DNA from: WFZT01 sp964571845
GTDB lineage: Bacteria; Hydrothermota; Hydrothermia; B15-G9; WFZT01
Assembly (NCBI GenBank): GCA_964571845.1
Contig: CAZNDM010000050.1
Location: 1 to 64,000 of the forward strand
Direction of reading: 5' to 3'
Length of the DNA: 64,000 nucleotides
Below the pieces are notes generated by a model. The model was not told the origin of the DNA. It saw nothing but the letters and a program-made list of their open reading frames with translations, and did not search any database. The stretch's first letter is position 1, and the number at the start of each line of letters is the position of its first letter. The translations under genes were made by a program, and so were the position numbers. Of this stretch, positions 26,582 to 35,386 are shown piece after piece.

Positions 26582-28651
26582 TTAGATCCCTTTCCTTGTC
26601 AGCCTTTTCCTCCCATACCCCGATGAGACCACCGGGGGTTCTTTGAAGATTTCGTGTAACATATCCGTTACTGAAACCTCAGCAAAATCCTCAAATCTCA
26701 GATCTTCAATCTCTTCCCAGAGGTCAGTTTCAGTCTCTTCCTCTATGAATTTATCGAGCCCTTTTTCTTTGATTTTTTGAGACAGTACAAGCAGACCAGG
26801 CTCTGCGAAGGCTTTGAGAAAGTCTCTGAATTCGGATTTGGGTATGATTACGGGTATCACAACTTTCCCAAGTTTGTCTGAAACTTCTTTTAGGAAGTTG
26901 TCAGACGGCGGATCGATAAAACCTACCTCCATGTAGTTTGGAGTTTCGTTGAGAGGAAGAATGCAGTGTTCTGCAATATACTCGCCCCTAAGTTTTTCAA
27001 TAGCTTCCTTGGGCAGGGTGTCAGGTAGCTCCTCTACGAATTCAAGACCTCTCTGGATGGCGAGAAACTTCCCGATCTGGTCTTCGGAGAGCAGCCCCAT
27101 CTCAACAAGGATTTCACCGAGTCTCCTTTTCGTCTTTTTTTGCTGTTGTAATGCGTATTCGAGATGCTCCTCTGTGATAATTCGATTTTCAATAAGAAGT
27201 TCACCAAGTTTTTTCTGATAAGCGACAAGCTGCTCTGTTTTAGGAAATGCATGCGTCGTTTTTGCCCAGGAAAGGGGCTTTTTTGTTATTTTATGCCAGA
27301 TAAACTTTGAAAGTGCATTGTAGATGGCAAGAAAGTTGATCAAATTCAACCACGGGACCCTGAGAATGCTATATAGGCCCTGCTTAACTCCGTAAATAAC
27401 ACTCACTGCATAGACCTTCATCAGGAGTCTTTCAAAGAGCATGACAGTGTTGAAGAAAATAACCCACCAGATTATACCTTCACCCGGGATAAATCTTGAG
27501 AGGTTCCATCCAGTGTGGAAAAGTTTACCGAGTAAGACATACAGCCATCCCGCGACGAATAAAAGGTTGGTCATAAAACTGATTATGGATGACCATACCC
27601 CTTTTCTATCCTTATAAAGATAGAATTTGTCTATGAGTTTGCCACGCCACCTGAGTTTTTCAGTTCCCTGAAAGATAATTCCGAGCATCCAGCGACTTTT
27701 CTGCCTGATAGCAGCTTTGAACTGGAATGGGAAGTATTCCCTCGTTGCAATAAACTCACTTTTGTATTCAAAATGTTTTCTTAGCCATGCGGGTAGGAGT
27801 TTTAGCCACCAGCTGTGTCTTTTGACTCTCACAGCCCTTTTGAGTAGTGCCTGTTTCCCGCCGAGATCTTTAATATGCTTTCCAATGATGTAGTCTTCTG
27901 TTAATGAGCTTGTATCAAAAAGCACATTGCTGTGCTTTTCTGCAAGCTTCTCAAGTATCTGCCTCGAAAAAGCAGTACCCACACCAGCTGAAGGAACGAA
28001 GCCTCCAAGGACATTCCTCACATAAATCTCTTTCAGGTGATGCTCAGCAAACTCGTCCATGTATGTCCCTGCCGTGAAATTTTTAAAAGGAACTTCGAGG
28101 GAGAATACAGGTATCTGGATCATGTCATATTCAGAGGACAGGTAATTCACGAGCTTCAGAGATAGAGGATGGATGATGTCCTCTGCGTCATGCATCAGAA
28201 TAATATCAAATTTAATGCCGTTTTCCTCTTCGTACTTCAGCATGTTCTGGTAAATCCAGTTGAGGTTGTCTGCTTTGTTCGTGGGTCCGTCATGAGGAAC
28301 CTGAGCCATGTGAACATGTGGGTAAAGTCTTTCCACTTTGGCAACTTTCATCTTGGTTTCAAAATCGTTGGGATATACACCGATAAATATGTGATAGTTT
28401 TTGTAAGCAAGAACATTCACATTGTGCTTGATCATGTCCTCAATAACTTCAGCCTCTTTCCACGCAGGCAGGAATATGGCAATATTCTTCTCAGGAACTC
28501 TATCGAGGTCTTCGAGGTTGACCTTTACCTTTTCGCCATTAAATGTTCTCAGTATGAAGTAGAGTATATCCGAAAATAGGTCATCGAGAGATCCGATGAA
28601 GACCCCCCATATTGTGATATACACGAGTATGTAAACGATTGTGAATAGCAT
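26582..28651 (-). CDS. NfrB-like GT2 polysaccharide synthase with C-terminal MshEN c-di-GMP domain
   Basis: The 689-residue inner-membrane protein has an N-terminal helix (1-35) and a processive GT2 domain with NKADN (125-129), the DxD-like HDAED (154-158), the catalytic TED (251-253) and QKSRW (317-321), the QxxRW of cellulose-synthase-type enzymes. Helices at about 354-377 and 393-420 follow. Residues about 471-535 hold two MshEN half-motifs: KLGELL...ALQQQ (481-504) and RLGEIL...AIQ (510-533), the c-di-GMP-binding pattern of MshE and NfrB. A T2SSE-N-like region runs to about 615. This GT2-MshEN order is that of E. coli NfrB. There is no PilZ domain. It probably polymerises and translocates an amino-sugar glycan when c-di-GMP binds. 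Confidence 0.9.
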   Translation of the reverse strand: MLFTIVYILVYITIWGVFIGSLDDLFSDILYFILRTFNGEKVKVNLEDLDRVPEKNIAIFLPAWKEAEVIEDMIKHNVNVLAYKNYHIFIGVYPNDFETKMKVAKVERLYPHVHMAQVPHDGPTNKADNLNWIYQNMLKYEEENGIKFDIILMHDAEDIIHPLSLKLVNYLSSEYDMIQIPVFSLEVPFKNFTAGTYMDEFAEHHLKEIYVRNVLGGFVPSAGVGTAFSRQILEKLAEKHSNVLFDTSSLTEDYIIGKHIKDLGGKQALLKRAVRVKRHSWWLKLLPAWLRKHFEYKSEFIATREYFPFQFKAAIRQKSRWMLGIIFQGTEKLRWRGKLIDKFYLYKDRKGVWSSIISFMTNLLFVAGWLYVLLGKLFHTGWNLSRFIPGEGIIWWVIFFNTVMLFERLLMKVYAVSVIYGVKQGLYSILRVPWLNLINFLAIYNALSKFIWHKITKKPLSWAKTTHAFPKTEQLVAYQKKLGELLIENRIITEEHLEYALQQQKKTKRRLGEILVEMGLLSEDQIGKFLAIQRGLEFVEELPDTLPKEAIEKLRGEYIAEHCILPLNETPNYMEVGFIDPPSDNFLKEVSDKLGKVVIPVIIPKSEFRDFLKAFAEPGLLVLSQKIKEKGLDKFIEEETETDLWEEIEDLRFEDFAEVSVTDMLHEIFKEPPVVSSGYGRKRLTRKGI

Positions 28652-28653
28652 AA

Positions 28654-29031
28654 TTAATCAACTACTGCCCATATTATATTTTTGTCAGAAATGTAATCAA
28701 GCTTTTTCAAATTTTTCTTTGCAGGACCTTTGATAACAGAACCACTCAGATTGAACTCACTCCCGTGGCAGGGACATCTGAAAATACCGGTTTTTTCGTC
28801 ATATTCCACGATACAGCCAAGATGTGTACACCGGGCAGACATTAGATGCAGACCATTGGAATCTCTGAAATAGATAACGCCATCCTTTATTTTTGGTTTT
28901 AGGCCTATTTCATCTTCGGGAATCCTGACTTTATGCGACTTTTCAGGTGTAAACCGGATGAAGTCGAGCAGAAGTTTTCCACCAATCAAAAAAATTATGA
29001 ACAGCGAACCCAAAAATTTTCTTCTCTTCAT
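28654..29031 (-). CDS. Membrane-anchored Rieske [2Fe-2S] protein
   Basis: The 125-residue protein has an N-terminal anchor or Tat-like segment (KRRKFLGSLFIIFLIGG) and a Rieske domain with both cluster motifs, CTHLGC and CPCHGSEF, each giving one Cys and one His ligand, followed by the conserved GPAKKNL loop. It is the first gene of the exopolysaccharide operon, ending 2 nt before the synthase start. No cytochrome b or oxygenase partner is nearby, so its redox partner is unknown. The KRRKF start could be a degenerate twin-arginine signal, as Rieske proteins are often Tat substrates. Confidence 0.88.
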   Translation of the reverse strand: MKRRKFLGSLFIIFLIGGKLLLDFIRFTPEKSHKVRIPEDEIGLKPKIKDGVIYFRDSNGLHLMSARCTHLGCIVEYDEKTGIFRCPCHGSEFNLSGSVIKGPAKKNLKKLDYISDKNIIWAVVD

Positions 29032-29036
29032 AAGCC

Positions 29037-29065
29037 TTGATATAGTTTTTTCACTGTTTTAAACT
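29037..29065 (+). promoter_or_regulatory. Promoter of large outer-membrane protein gene
   Basis: TTGATA (29037-29042), a 17-nt spacer and TAAACT (29060-29065) end 8 nt before the ATG at 29074, implying a leaderless mRNA. The whole divergent region is only 42 bp, so it must also carry the start signals of the Rieske-led operon, whose best -10 candidate is TATATC on the other strand, 7-8 nt from its ATG. Confidence 0.6.
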
Positions 29066-29073
29066 GTTCTCCA

Positions 29074-31629
29074 ATGCTGATTTTCCTCATTACAATCCTA
29101 TTTTCTCTGAATCAACAGGATGGATGGTTCTATTTATATACTCTCAGGGACACCATTTCGCCAGTCATAGAGGTGCCGGAGGAATCTGAAAGTGGCGAAA
29201 GTATTACACTTCGTGGATCAAAGACGATTTCAATCAGCACAGGATCTGATGGTGAATTGCAGATTCAGCAGGGACTCAGATTAACAATTGATGGCAATAT
29301 TGGAAAACTTGGAGAAATTCAGGGGGTGGTAAATGATAACAGCGACGCCCCGACCGGTGTGGTTTCGAGAACCCTGTCTGGATTTAGCGAGATTTATTTA
29401 AAATACCTTTATCGAAATTTCACCTGGAGTTTTGGGAAGATAAACCTCACAACCGATTATTACTCGTCTCCCATGCTTGGTGGTATGATGGAATACAGGG
29501 GCGAAGATTCTGATATAAAATTCGCCTACGGAGAAGTGCCGGGGGTGTACAGAATACGCACATTTACAGGGATTACAAACCCGGCTCTACCTTTGAAGAT
29601 AACTGACAATGGAGAACAGATCGTCAGTGGCACTATCCGGGTTTATCTGAATGGAAACCCCTTAAAGGAGAACAAAGATTTCAGTGTGGACTACATAACT
29701 GGCACCGTATACTTCTTACCCGGAGTTGAAATAAAACCAGATGACAGGCTCAGGGTCGAATATATTTCCAGCGAATCTTTTGGCAGAAAATGGCTTACAG
29801 GTGTAAACCTGAGTTTACGGAAGGAATTCTATTCCCTGAATTTAAACTTTATTCAGGAGGCGGATGACAGAGCCTACTGGCTCGATAATCTTGGAAGTGA
29901 AGCAATTGATTCACTCAAAGACAAAGAAGGTAGAGTTATGATCCCTGCGTGGAGATTCGTCGGGGAGGGCCAGGGAGATTATGACCTTTTGGATAGTATT
30001 TTTGTCTATAGAGGTGAAGGGGAAGGGAGTTATTCAGTTAGTTTCACTTATGTGGGGCTTGGTAAAGGAGACTACAGGTTTAACGACGCTGGAGGATTTT
30101 TTTACTTTGCAGGTAAAGGTATGGGTGATTATACTCCTTTCATCACAATAACTCCTCCATTGAGAAGAAGGAAAATTCTTATCAACTCCAGCTTGAAACG
30201 GGGAGGTTTTGTACTCAAGGGAGGGACCTACATAAGTCTTTTGAAGAAAAATCTTTTTTCAAATTCACCGGAAAGCCAGAATTTGGACGGATTTGCAGGA
30301 CTGGAGTACAGGAGTAGAGCCCTATCATGGAAACTACTGGCGTTTCAAACTGATTCCGTAGGGTTTTATCTTGCAGATGACCTTGAAGATCAAAGAGGAA
30401 GAGGATTTTTGGGAGCTTTTACTGTTAAAAAATTTAAGAACCTGGAACCCGGGATCGAATATTCAAAGTCAGACGAAGCAACGAAGTTAAAGTTATGGCT
30501 GCGGGGTAGATCTTATAGAATTTATTATGAAAAATCAGATTCCACAGAAAAATATGGTGGAAAGGTTTTATTTTCTGCCGGAGCAGTAAGGGCTTATTTC
30601 GGCGGAGAGAGATTTTATTCAGAAATAGCGTATGATCAGATTTATGGAGGTGCTAGCTATGTCCCATATCTGACGCTCAAGACTTCAAGGAAATTTTTCT
30701 ACGATGGGAAGGTGGAGGATGATCTCAATGTGAATTTCCAGAACGAGAATTTGACCCTGGGTTATAGACTGATAAAAACTTCACCCGGTGATTCCCTATT
30801 TCAATCTATCCTGTGTGATTATTCTGGTTTTACCCAAAACATCGGATACTCACTCAGGTTTCGTTATAGAGAGGATTTGCAGAAGGATGTATCCTTCAGA
30901 TACATCTATGTTGGTGATGGCAACGGTAATTATTCTTACGATTCGACGAGCGGAAGATTTTATCGGGATCCCCTTGGTAGTTATGAGAGACAGGTGATGT
31001 ACAGTGGCCAGGATGCTGGCATAAAGAGCCTTTTCGGGGATCTGGCACTAAACATATCGAGACTTTCCCTCAAATTTTCGGGCACGATCAAATTTTCTAA
31101 TAAAGTTACATCCAGGCAGGAAAATTTCTACCTTACTTATTCCGACAATAGATTTTATGGTAATTTCACAAAAGTTTTTGACTATCATCTCGATGAGGAG
31201 AATGTTTTTGAAGATGGAACGGCAGAGTACAGACATGGACAGTTAATTCCGGGTATCAGGTATATACGAAGTGGTGGAACGGAAATGACGGATGACAGAT
31301 ACATCGAGATCTACGGAAAATTCAGACATAGAAAACTTCAGTTGAAGTTGGGAAGTTTCTTCAGACCTTCGTATCCTCCGGGTCTGAGTGCAGGATTTAG
31401 CTTAGGAAGAGAAATTCTGTCAGGTTTTTTTCAAGCAAACCTGGATTTTAGCTATGTCTCTGCTGCTCCTGCTGGGGCTTTTCCTCCAGAAGGTATGTCT
31501 TTCATGTATTCATTAAATTATTCTCACAGGTTTTTGGCAAGCACAGGAGGAAACCTTGAATTACGCGGGAGAAAGCAGAAGGGAAGACACATCTACACAC
31601 TCAGGTTTTCACTTTCCATTGAGTTTTAA
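29074..31629 (+). CDS. Large outer-membrane beta-rich protein with GxGxGxY repeats
   Basis: I do not recognise a named family. The 851-residue protein starts with a short signal peptide (MLIFLITILFSLNQQ). Near 189-230 it has a segment of the type YLNGNPLKENKDFSVDY...GTVYFLPG, seen in large surface proteins of FCB-type bacteria. Four copies of a GxGxGxY motif then occur at about 296, 313, 327 and 346 (VGEGQGDY, RGEGEGSY, VGLGKGDY, AGKGMGDY), with another near 614 (VGDGNGNY). The second half is amphipathic strand-rich and ends in SLSIEF, a terminal Phe as in outer-membrane barrels. It overlaps the convergent GT9 gene by 21 nt. Confidence 0.8.
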   Translation: MLIFLITILFSLNQQDGWFYLYTLRDTISPVIEVPEESESGESITLRGSKTISISTGSDGELQIQQGLRLTIDGNIGKLGEIQGVVNDNSDAPTGVVSRTLSGFSEIYLKYLYRNFTWSFGKINLTTDYYSSPMLGGMMEYRGEDSDIKFAYGEVPGVYRIRTFTGITNPALPLKITDNGEQIVSGTIRVYLNGNPLKENKDFSVDYITGTVYFLPGVEIKPDDRLRVEYISSESFGRKWLTGVNLSLRKEFYSLNLNFIQEADDRAYWLDNLGSEAIDSLKDKEGRVMIPAWRFVGEGQGDYDLLDSIFVYRGEGEGSYSVSFTYVGLGKGDYRFNDAGGFFYFAGKGMGDYTPFITITPPLRRRKILINSSLKRGGFVLKGGTYISLLKKNLFSNSPESQNLDGFAGLEYRSRALSWKLLAFQTDSVGFYLADDLEDQRGRGFLGAFTVKKFKNLEPGIEYSKSDEATKLKLWLRGRSYRIYYEKSDSTEKYGGKVLFSAGAVRAYFGGERFYSEIAYDQIYGGASYVPYLTLKTSRKFFYDGKVEDDLNVNFQNENLTLGYRLIKTSPGDSLFQSILCDYSGFTQNIGYSLRFRYREDLQKDVSFRYIYVGDGNGNYSYDSTSGRFYRDPLGSYERQVMYSGQDAGIKSLFGDLALNISRLSLKFSGTIKFSNKVTSRQENFYLTYSDNRFYGNFTKVFDYHLDEENVFEDGTAEYRHGQLIPGIRYIRSGGTEMTDDRYIEIYGKFRHRKLQLKLGSFFRPSYPPGLSAGFSLGREILSGFFQANLDFSYVSAAPAGAFPPEGMSFMYSLNYSHRFLASTGGNLELRGRKQKGRHIYTLRFSLSIEF

Positions 31630-32598
31630 TAAGAATTTCTCGAACTTTTCAAAGACCTCTTTGGCAGTCAGTTTGTGGATGCAATCGAATGTGCCCAGGG
31701 GACACTTCTTTCTCCAGCATGGTTGACATGGAAGACCTTTGTATGCAAAGGAATGATGGGGGTATGGTGGAGTCCAGGCTTCTGGTAACTCTGTAAAGAA
31801 CAGGGCAAAAGTTGGTGTCCCCTGGCTGACAGCTATGTGCTTTGGTCCTGAATCTGAACCGAAGAAGACACCGGCAAGTTTCATCAATGCTCCGAGCTCG
31901 TGCAAACTTTTTGTTGGAGGAGCAACTTTTAGCCCTTTTGCGCACTCGAAAATGGCGGCGTGAGTACGGGGATTGTCATTTATCAGTAAAACGGGTATTT
32001 TGAATTTTCTCATTACAAGATTAAAAAATTCACAGTATTTTTCCGGTTCCCAGGCCCTGTGAGGTAGATCCAGTCTGATGTGAGAGACCATGAAAAACCC
32101 GGTTACTCCCATTTTCCTGATTTTTTCGTTCATGTGATCAATGTAATGACCCGGGATGGGAAACTCTGTTTCAATGGGGACTTCCATTGGATCTATACCA
32201 AGGGGCCTTAAAAACTCGAGTCTATGATAAACCGTGTAGTGAATTTTACCAAAAGGGGGATTTATGGCTACATTGTAGTATCTGATCTTTCCGGGTTTGT
32301 GGATTGCGAATACATATTTTGCTCCTGATAACCTGGCTGATATTGCCGATGTGAGATTACCTTTAAGATCCATGAAAATAGACGGTTTAAAGCGTCTGAT
32401 AGAGATGATATTTTTTGTGCTGAAGAGAACGGGTGTTACCCTTTTATTGTACTCAAGAATCTGAATTGCAGGATGTCTTGAGATATAAATGATTCTGAAA
32501 TGTGGAAATCTTTCGTTCAGTGCTCTTATTAATGGAGTGTCGAGGAGGGTGTCACCAATTGCCCCCGGTCTGAAAATTACGATACTTTCTACATCCAC
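31609..32598 (-). CDS. Glycosyltransferase family 9 (heptosyltransferase-like)
   Basis: The 329-residue protein opens IVIFRPGAIGDTLLDTPLIRAL, the GT9 N-terminal signature with the GDxL motif, and has the C-terminal GVFFGSDSGPKHIAVSQGTP donor-binding motif. GT9 enzymes add heptose or related sugars to lipopolysaccharide core. The cysteine-rich LPCQPCWRKKCPLGTFDC stretch near the end is common in this family. The start is GTG at 32596-32598, 3 nt after the ALDH stop, with AAAGG nearby. It is the last gene of the SDR-ALDH-GT9 operon. The acceptor is unknown. Confidence 0.9.
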   Translation of the reverse strand: MDVESIVIFRPGAIGDTLLDTPLIRALNERFPHFRIIYISRHPAIQILEYNKRVTPVLFSTKNIISIRRFKPSIFMDLKGNLTSAISARLSGAKYVFAIHKPGKIRYYNVAINPPFGKIHYTVYHRLEFLRPLGIDPMEVPIETEFPIPGHYIDHMNEKIRKMGVTGFFMVSHIRLDLPHRAWEPEKYCEFFNLVMRKFKIPVLLINDNPRTHAAIFECAKGLKVAPPTKSLHELGALMKLAGVFFGSDSGPKHIAVSQGTPTFALFFTELPEAWTPPYPHHSFAYKGLPCQPCWRKKCPLGTFDCIHKLTAKEVFEKFEKFLLKLNGK

Positions 32599-32601
32599 CT
32601 T

Positions 32602-34230
32602 TCAGAAAAATCTTTTCCAGTTTTTCATTAGATTGAAAATCGAGGTCGTCTTTTTGAGTTTACCAAAAAATGGTAGCATCTTGAGGAGATACTTAATTTT
32701 CCCGTGTCCGTACATCGCGTGAACAGATAATCTGGCAACGGAGAACAGCTCTTCATCGTATGGATACCACCAGAGCTGGGATGTGCGGTTATTAAAGTCT
32801 TCGCTAACAAACTTGATATTTGTAAGCTCGAGCAGGCCGAACCTCCCATGAGTTCTGCCTATTCCTGAGTCTTTAACTCCGCCCCATGCCCCTTCAGGCT
32901 CTCCAAAGCTGAAGACATGGTCGTTTATGGTTACTGTCCCTGTGTTAAGTTTTTCTGCCAATTTTCTTGCAAGAGAAACATCCCGAGTCCAGATTGATGC
33001 CGTTAGACCGTATCTCGAATCGTTAGCAAGTTCAATTGCCTCATCAATTGTTGAAAATTTCATTACAGGTAAAACAGGTCCAAAGGTCTCATCCTGCATG
33101 ACGATCATGTTGTGGTTCACTCCCGTAAGGATTGTTGGCTGGAGGAAAAATCCACGATCACCTGTCCTTTTGCCGCCAAATACGATTCTGGCTCCTTTTT
33201 CAACGGCATCCTCTATGTGCGCTTCAACAAGCATTCTCTGTGATTCGGTTGTCATCGGACCCATCTCGGTGTCAGGATCAAGGGGATCTCCGACCTTTAG
33301 ACCCTGCGTGAACGATACTATCCCATCGAGTAGGGTGTCATAAATTTTCTCATGCACATAGAGCCTCTCTATTGATGCGCAGGTCTGCCCCGCATTCATA
33401 AACGCTCCCCAGGCAATTCCTCTTATCGCCCTCTCTATGTCCGCATCCTCAAGCACAATGGCAGGATCTTTGCCTCCAAGTTCCAGGATCACCTTTTTAA
33501 GGCCTTCAGAAGCAAGAGACATGACTCGCTTGCCAGTTTCGACCGATCCTGTGAATAAAATGATCCTTGTATCGGGATGTTTAATAACAGCTTCTCCCAC
33601 TGAGGATCTGCCAGTTAAGACATTAACAAGTCCGGGAGGCGCTCCCGCTTCGTCAAAGATAGCAGCGATGGAAAGGCCTATAGCGGATGTCGTTGAAGAT
33701 GGTTTTAGCACGACTGTATTACCAGTGAAGATACTGGCAATTATGTCAAGAAAAGGGATGATAAAGGGATAGTTCCAGGGTGAAATCACACCAACGACTC
33801 CCACGGGGTCAAATCTGTAGTATCCTTTTTTGTCCCTGAAAAGGACCTGCCAGTATTTGATTTTGAGTTCTTCGAGATACACCCTGCCACGATTTACATA
33901 AAAGTCGAGCGCATCAATGGAGGGCAAGACTTCCACTGTGAGGGCTTCGGAGATCGGTTTTCCCTGCTCCTCGGCTATTATCCTGGCTATATCTTCGCTT
34001 CTCGAAATCAGTACATCTTTTACACTTCTGAGCAGACTCTCTCTTTCATCAAATGTTGTCTCTTTCCACTTTTTGAAAAAGGATGAAGCGGCACTGAATG
34101 CCTCCTCAATTAGGGAATCATTAACTGCGTCTATCTCGAGGAGAGTCTCTCCTGTTGATGGATTCAGGGATTTAAAACTTTCCCCCGTTGACACCCATTT
34201 TCCATTTATGTATGGCTTTGTCAGTTCCAT
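32602..34230 (-). CDS. Aldehyde dehydrogenase family protein with extended C-terminus
   Basis: The 542-residue protein has all main ALDH landmarks: PWNYPFIIP, KPSSTT cofactor contacts, FTGSVETGKRV, the general base Glu in LELGGKDP, the nucleophile Cys in NAGQTCAS and ETFGPVLPV. About 60 residues beyond the usual end contain hydrophobic and basic stretches (LLKMLPFFGKLKK), suggesting peripheral membrane association as in fatty-aldehyde dehydrogenases. It follows the SDR gene by 1 nt. I infer oxidation of a lipid-derived aldehyde with the adjacent reductase, but the substrate is not shown. Confidence 0.92.
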   Translation of the reverse strand: MELTKPYINGKWVSTGESFKSLNPSTGETLLEIDAVNDSLIEEAFSAASSFFKKWKETTFDERESLLRSVKDVLISRSEDIARIIAEEQGKPISEALTVEVLPSIDALDFYVNRGRVYLEELKIKYWQVLFRDKKGYYRFDPVGVVGVISPWNYPFIIPFLDIIASIFTGNTVVLKPSSTTSAIGLSIAAIFDEAGAPPGLVNVLTGRSSVGEAVIKHPDTRIILFTGSVETGKRVMSLASEGLKKVILELGGKDPAIVLEDADIERAIRGIAWGAFMNAGQTCASIERLYVHEKIYDTLLDGIVSFTQGLKVGDPLDPDTEMGPMTTESQRMLVEAHIEDAVEKGARIVFGGKRTGDRGFFLQPTILTGVNHNMIVMQDETFGPVLPVMKFSTIDEAIELANDSRYGLTASIWTRDVSLARKLAEKLNTGTVTINDHVFSFGEPEGAWGGVKDSGIGRTHGRFGLLELTNIKFVSEDFNNRTSQLWWYPYDEELFSVARLSVHAMYGHGKIKYLLKMLPFFGKLKKTTSIFNLMKNWKRFF

Positions 34231-34231
34231 T

Positions 34232-35302
34232 TTAAAATTTCCTCATCTCAGGGTTTTTGTAGTTTTTAAGGAAGAAATTGACAATGTTGTCAATGTAAGA
34301 TGTGAGTGGTGGAACCCTGATTCCAAGCGGTCCCAGGTCTTCTAAGGTGTTTGAGGAGTCATAGTGGACCTTGTGTACAAAATAGGGGGTCGCTTCATAT
34401 GGGACGCCAAAGACTCTGGCGAGCGGCCTTATTCTCAAAAATGCCTGAACGAGACTGAGGGGTATTTCCCCGTGAGGTTCCTTTCCCCTGATTTTTATTG
34501 AAAACAATTTGTAGAGTTCTCGCGCCGTTAAAGGTGCAGGATCTGTAAGGTGATAAGTTTTGCCCGTTGATTTATTAAGTCCTGTAAGTTCTACAGTTGC
34601 CTTCACGATGAAATCTACCGGCACGAGATTGACCTCTGCATCACCTTTTCCCATGTATGGGAGGGGAATAAAACGAGGGACTCTTTTGAAGAATACCATA
34701 ACATAATACGGTCCATCAAACTTGTCTGTTTCTCCGGTCTGTGAATCTCCGATCACGATGCCCGGTCTGATTATCACAATGGGCAGGTCCCCTAATCTTT
34801 CTCTGACCTCTTTTTCTGCAAGAAACTTTGTGTACTCATAATGGTTTTTGAAAGATTGCCCCTTATCGAGCTCGTCTTCGTAAACAGTCCCTGTCCGCTT
34901 GCCAGATACATACGCGGTTGAGAAGTACACAAATTTCTCAAGAAAGGGGAGATTGTCGGCAAAATTCAAAACATTTTTGGTGCCCTCGACATTCACCCTG
35001 TATGCAGGATCGAATTCGACTGTCAGATCATAAATGGCTGCAAGGTGGAACAGATGAGTTATCCTGGGCTTGATTTCTTTGAATTTCGATGGTTCCAGTT
35101 TGAGATTCTGTGCCGTGATGTCTCCGGGTATCAATTCAATCCTGTCTCGAAACGGGAATTTCAGAATCTCCTCTTTTGCCCTGTTTAGCATTCGCTGTTC
35201 TACCAGAAGAAAAATCTTCTCATAATCAAATTTTTCCTGGAGTGAATTGATGAGTCTTTTACCTATGAATCCGGGAAAGCCTGTTAAGAACAAAGCGCCC
35301 AT
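34232..35302 (-). CDS. Extended SDR, thioester-reductase/acyl-CoA-reductase-like
   Basis: The 356-residue protein has the Rossmann motif LTGFPGFIGKRLI, the VEGTKNVL helix, a catalytic Ser-Tyr-Lys arrangement in YFSTAYVSGK and HYEYTKFLAE (YxxxK), and IIRPGIVIGDSQTG. This resembles NAD_binding_4/male-sterility type reductases that act on acyl thioesters, but a sugar epimerase role is not excluded. It heads the operon with the ALDH and GT9 genes, starting 6 nt after a TATAAT box. Confidence 0.85.
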   Translation of the reverse strand: MGALFLTGFPGFIGKRLINSLQEKFDYEKIFLLVEQRMLNRAKEEILKFPFRDRIELIPGDITAQNLKLEPSKFKEIKPRITHLFHLAAIYDLTVEFDPAYRVNVEGTKNVLNFADNLPFLEKFVYFSTAYVSGKRTGTVYEDELDKGQSFKNHYEYTKFLAEKEVRERLGDLPIVIIRPGIVIGDSQTGETDKFDGPYYVMVFFKRVPRFIPLPYMGKGDAEVNLVPVDFIVKATVELTGLNKSTGKTYHLTDPAPLTARELYKLFSIKIRGKEPHGEIPLSLVQAFLRIRPLARVFGVPYEATPYFVHKVHYDSSNTLEDLGPLGIRVPPLTSYIDNIVNFFLKNYKNPEMRKF

Positions 35303-35308
35303 ACTTTT

Positions 35309-35314
35309 ATTATA
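35309..35314 (-). promoter_or_regulatory. -10 box of SDR-ALDH-GT9 operon (leaderless)
   Basis: TATAAT on the minus strand ends 6 nt before the ATG at 35302. A TGGAAA hexamer lies 16 nt upstream (4 of 6 match to the -35 consensus). There is no room for a Shine-Dalgarno. Confidence 0.5.
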
Positions 35315-35386
35315 GGGTGTGCCCCGAAATTTTCCATTGTTTTGTGTTAAACCATTGGGGGATTTTTAATGCATAGTAACCTTCGG

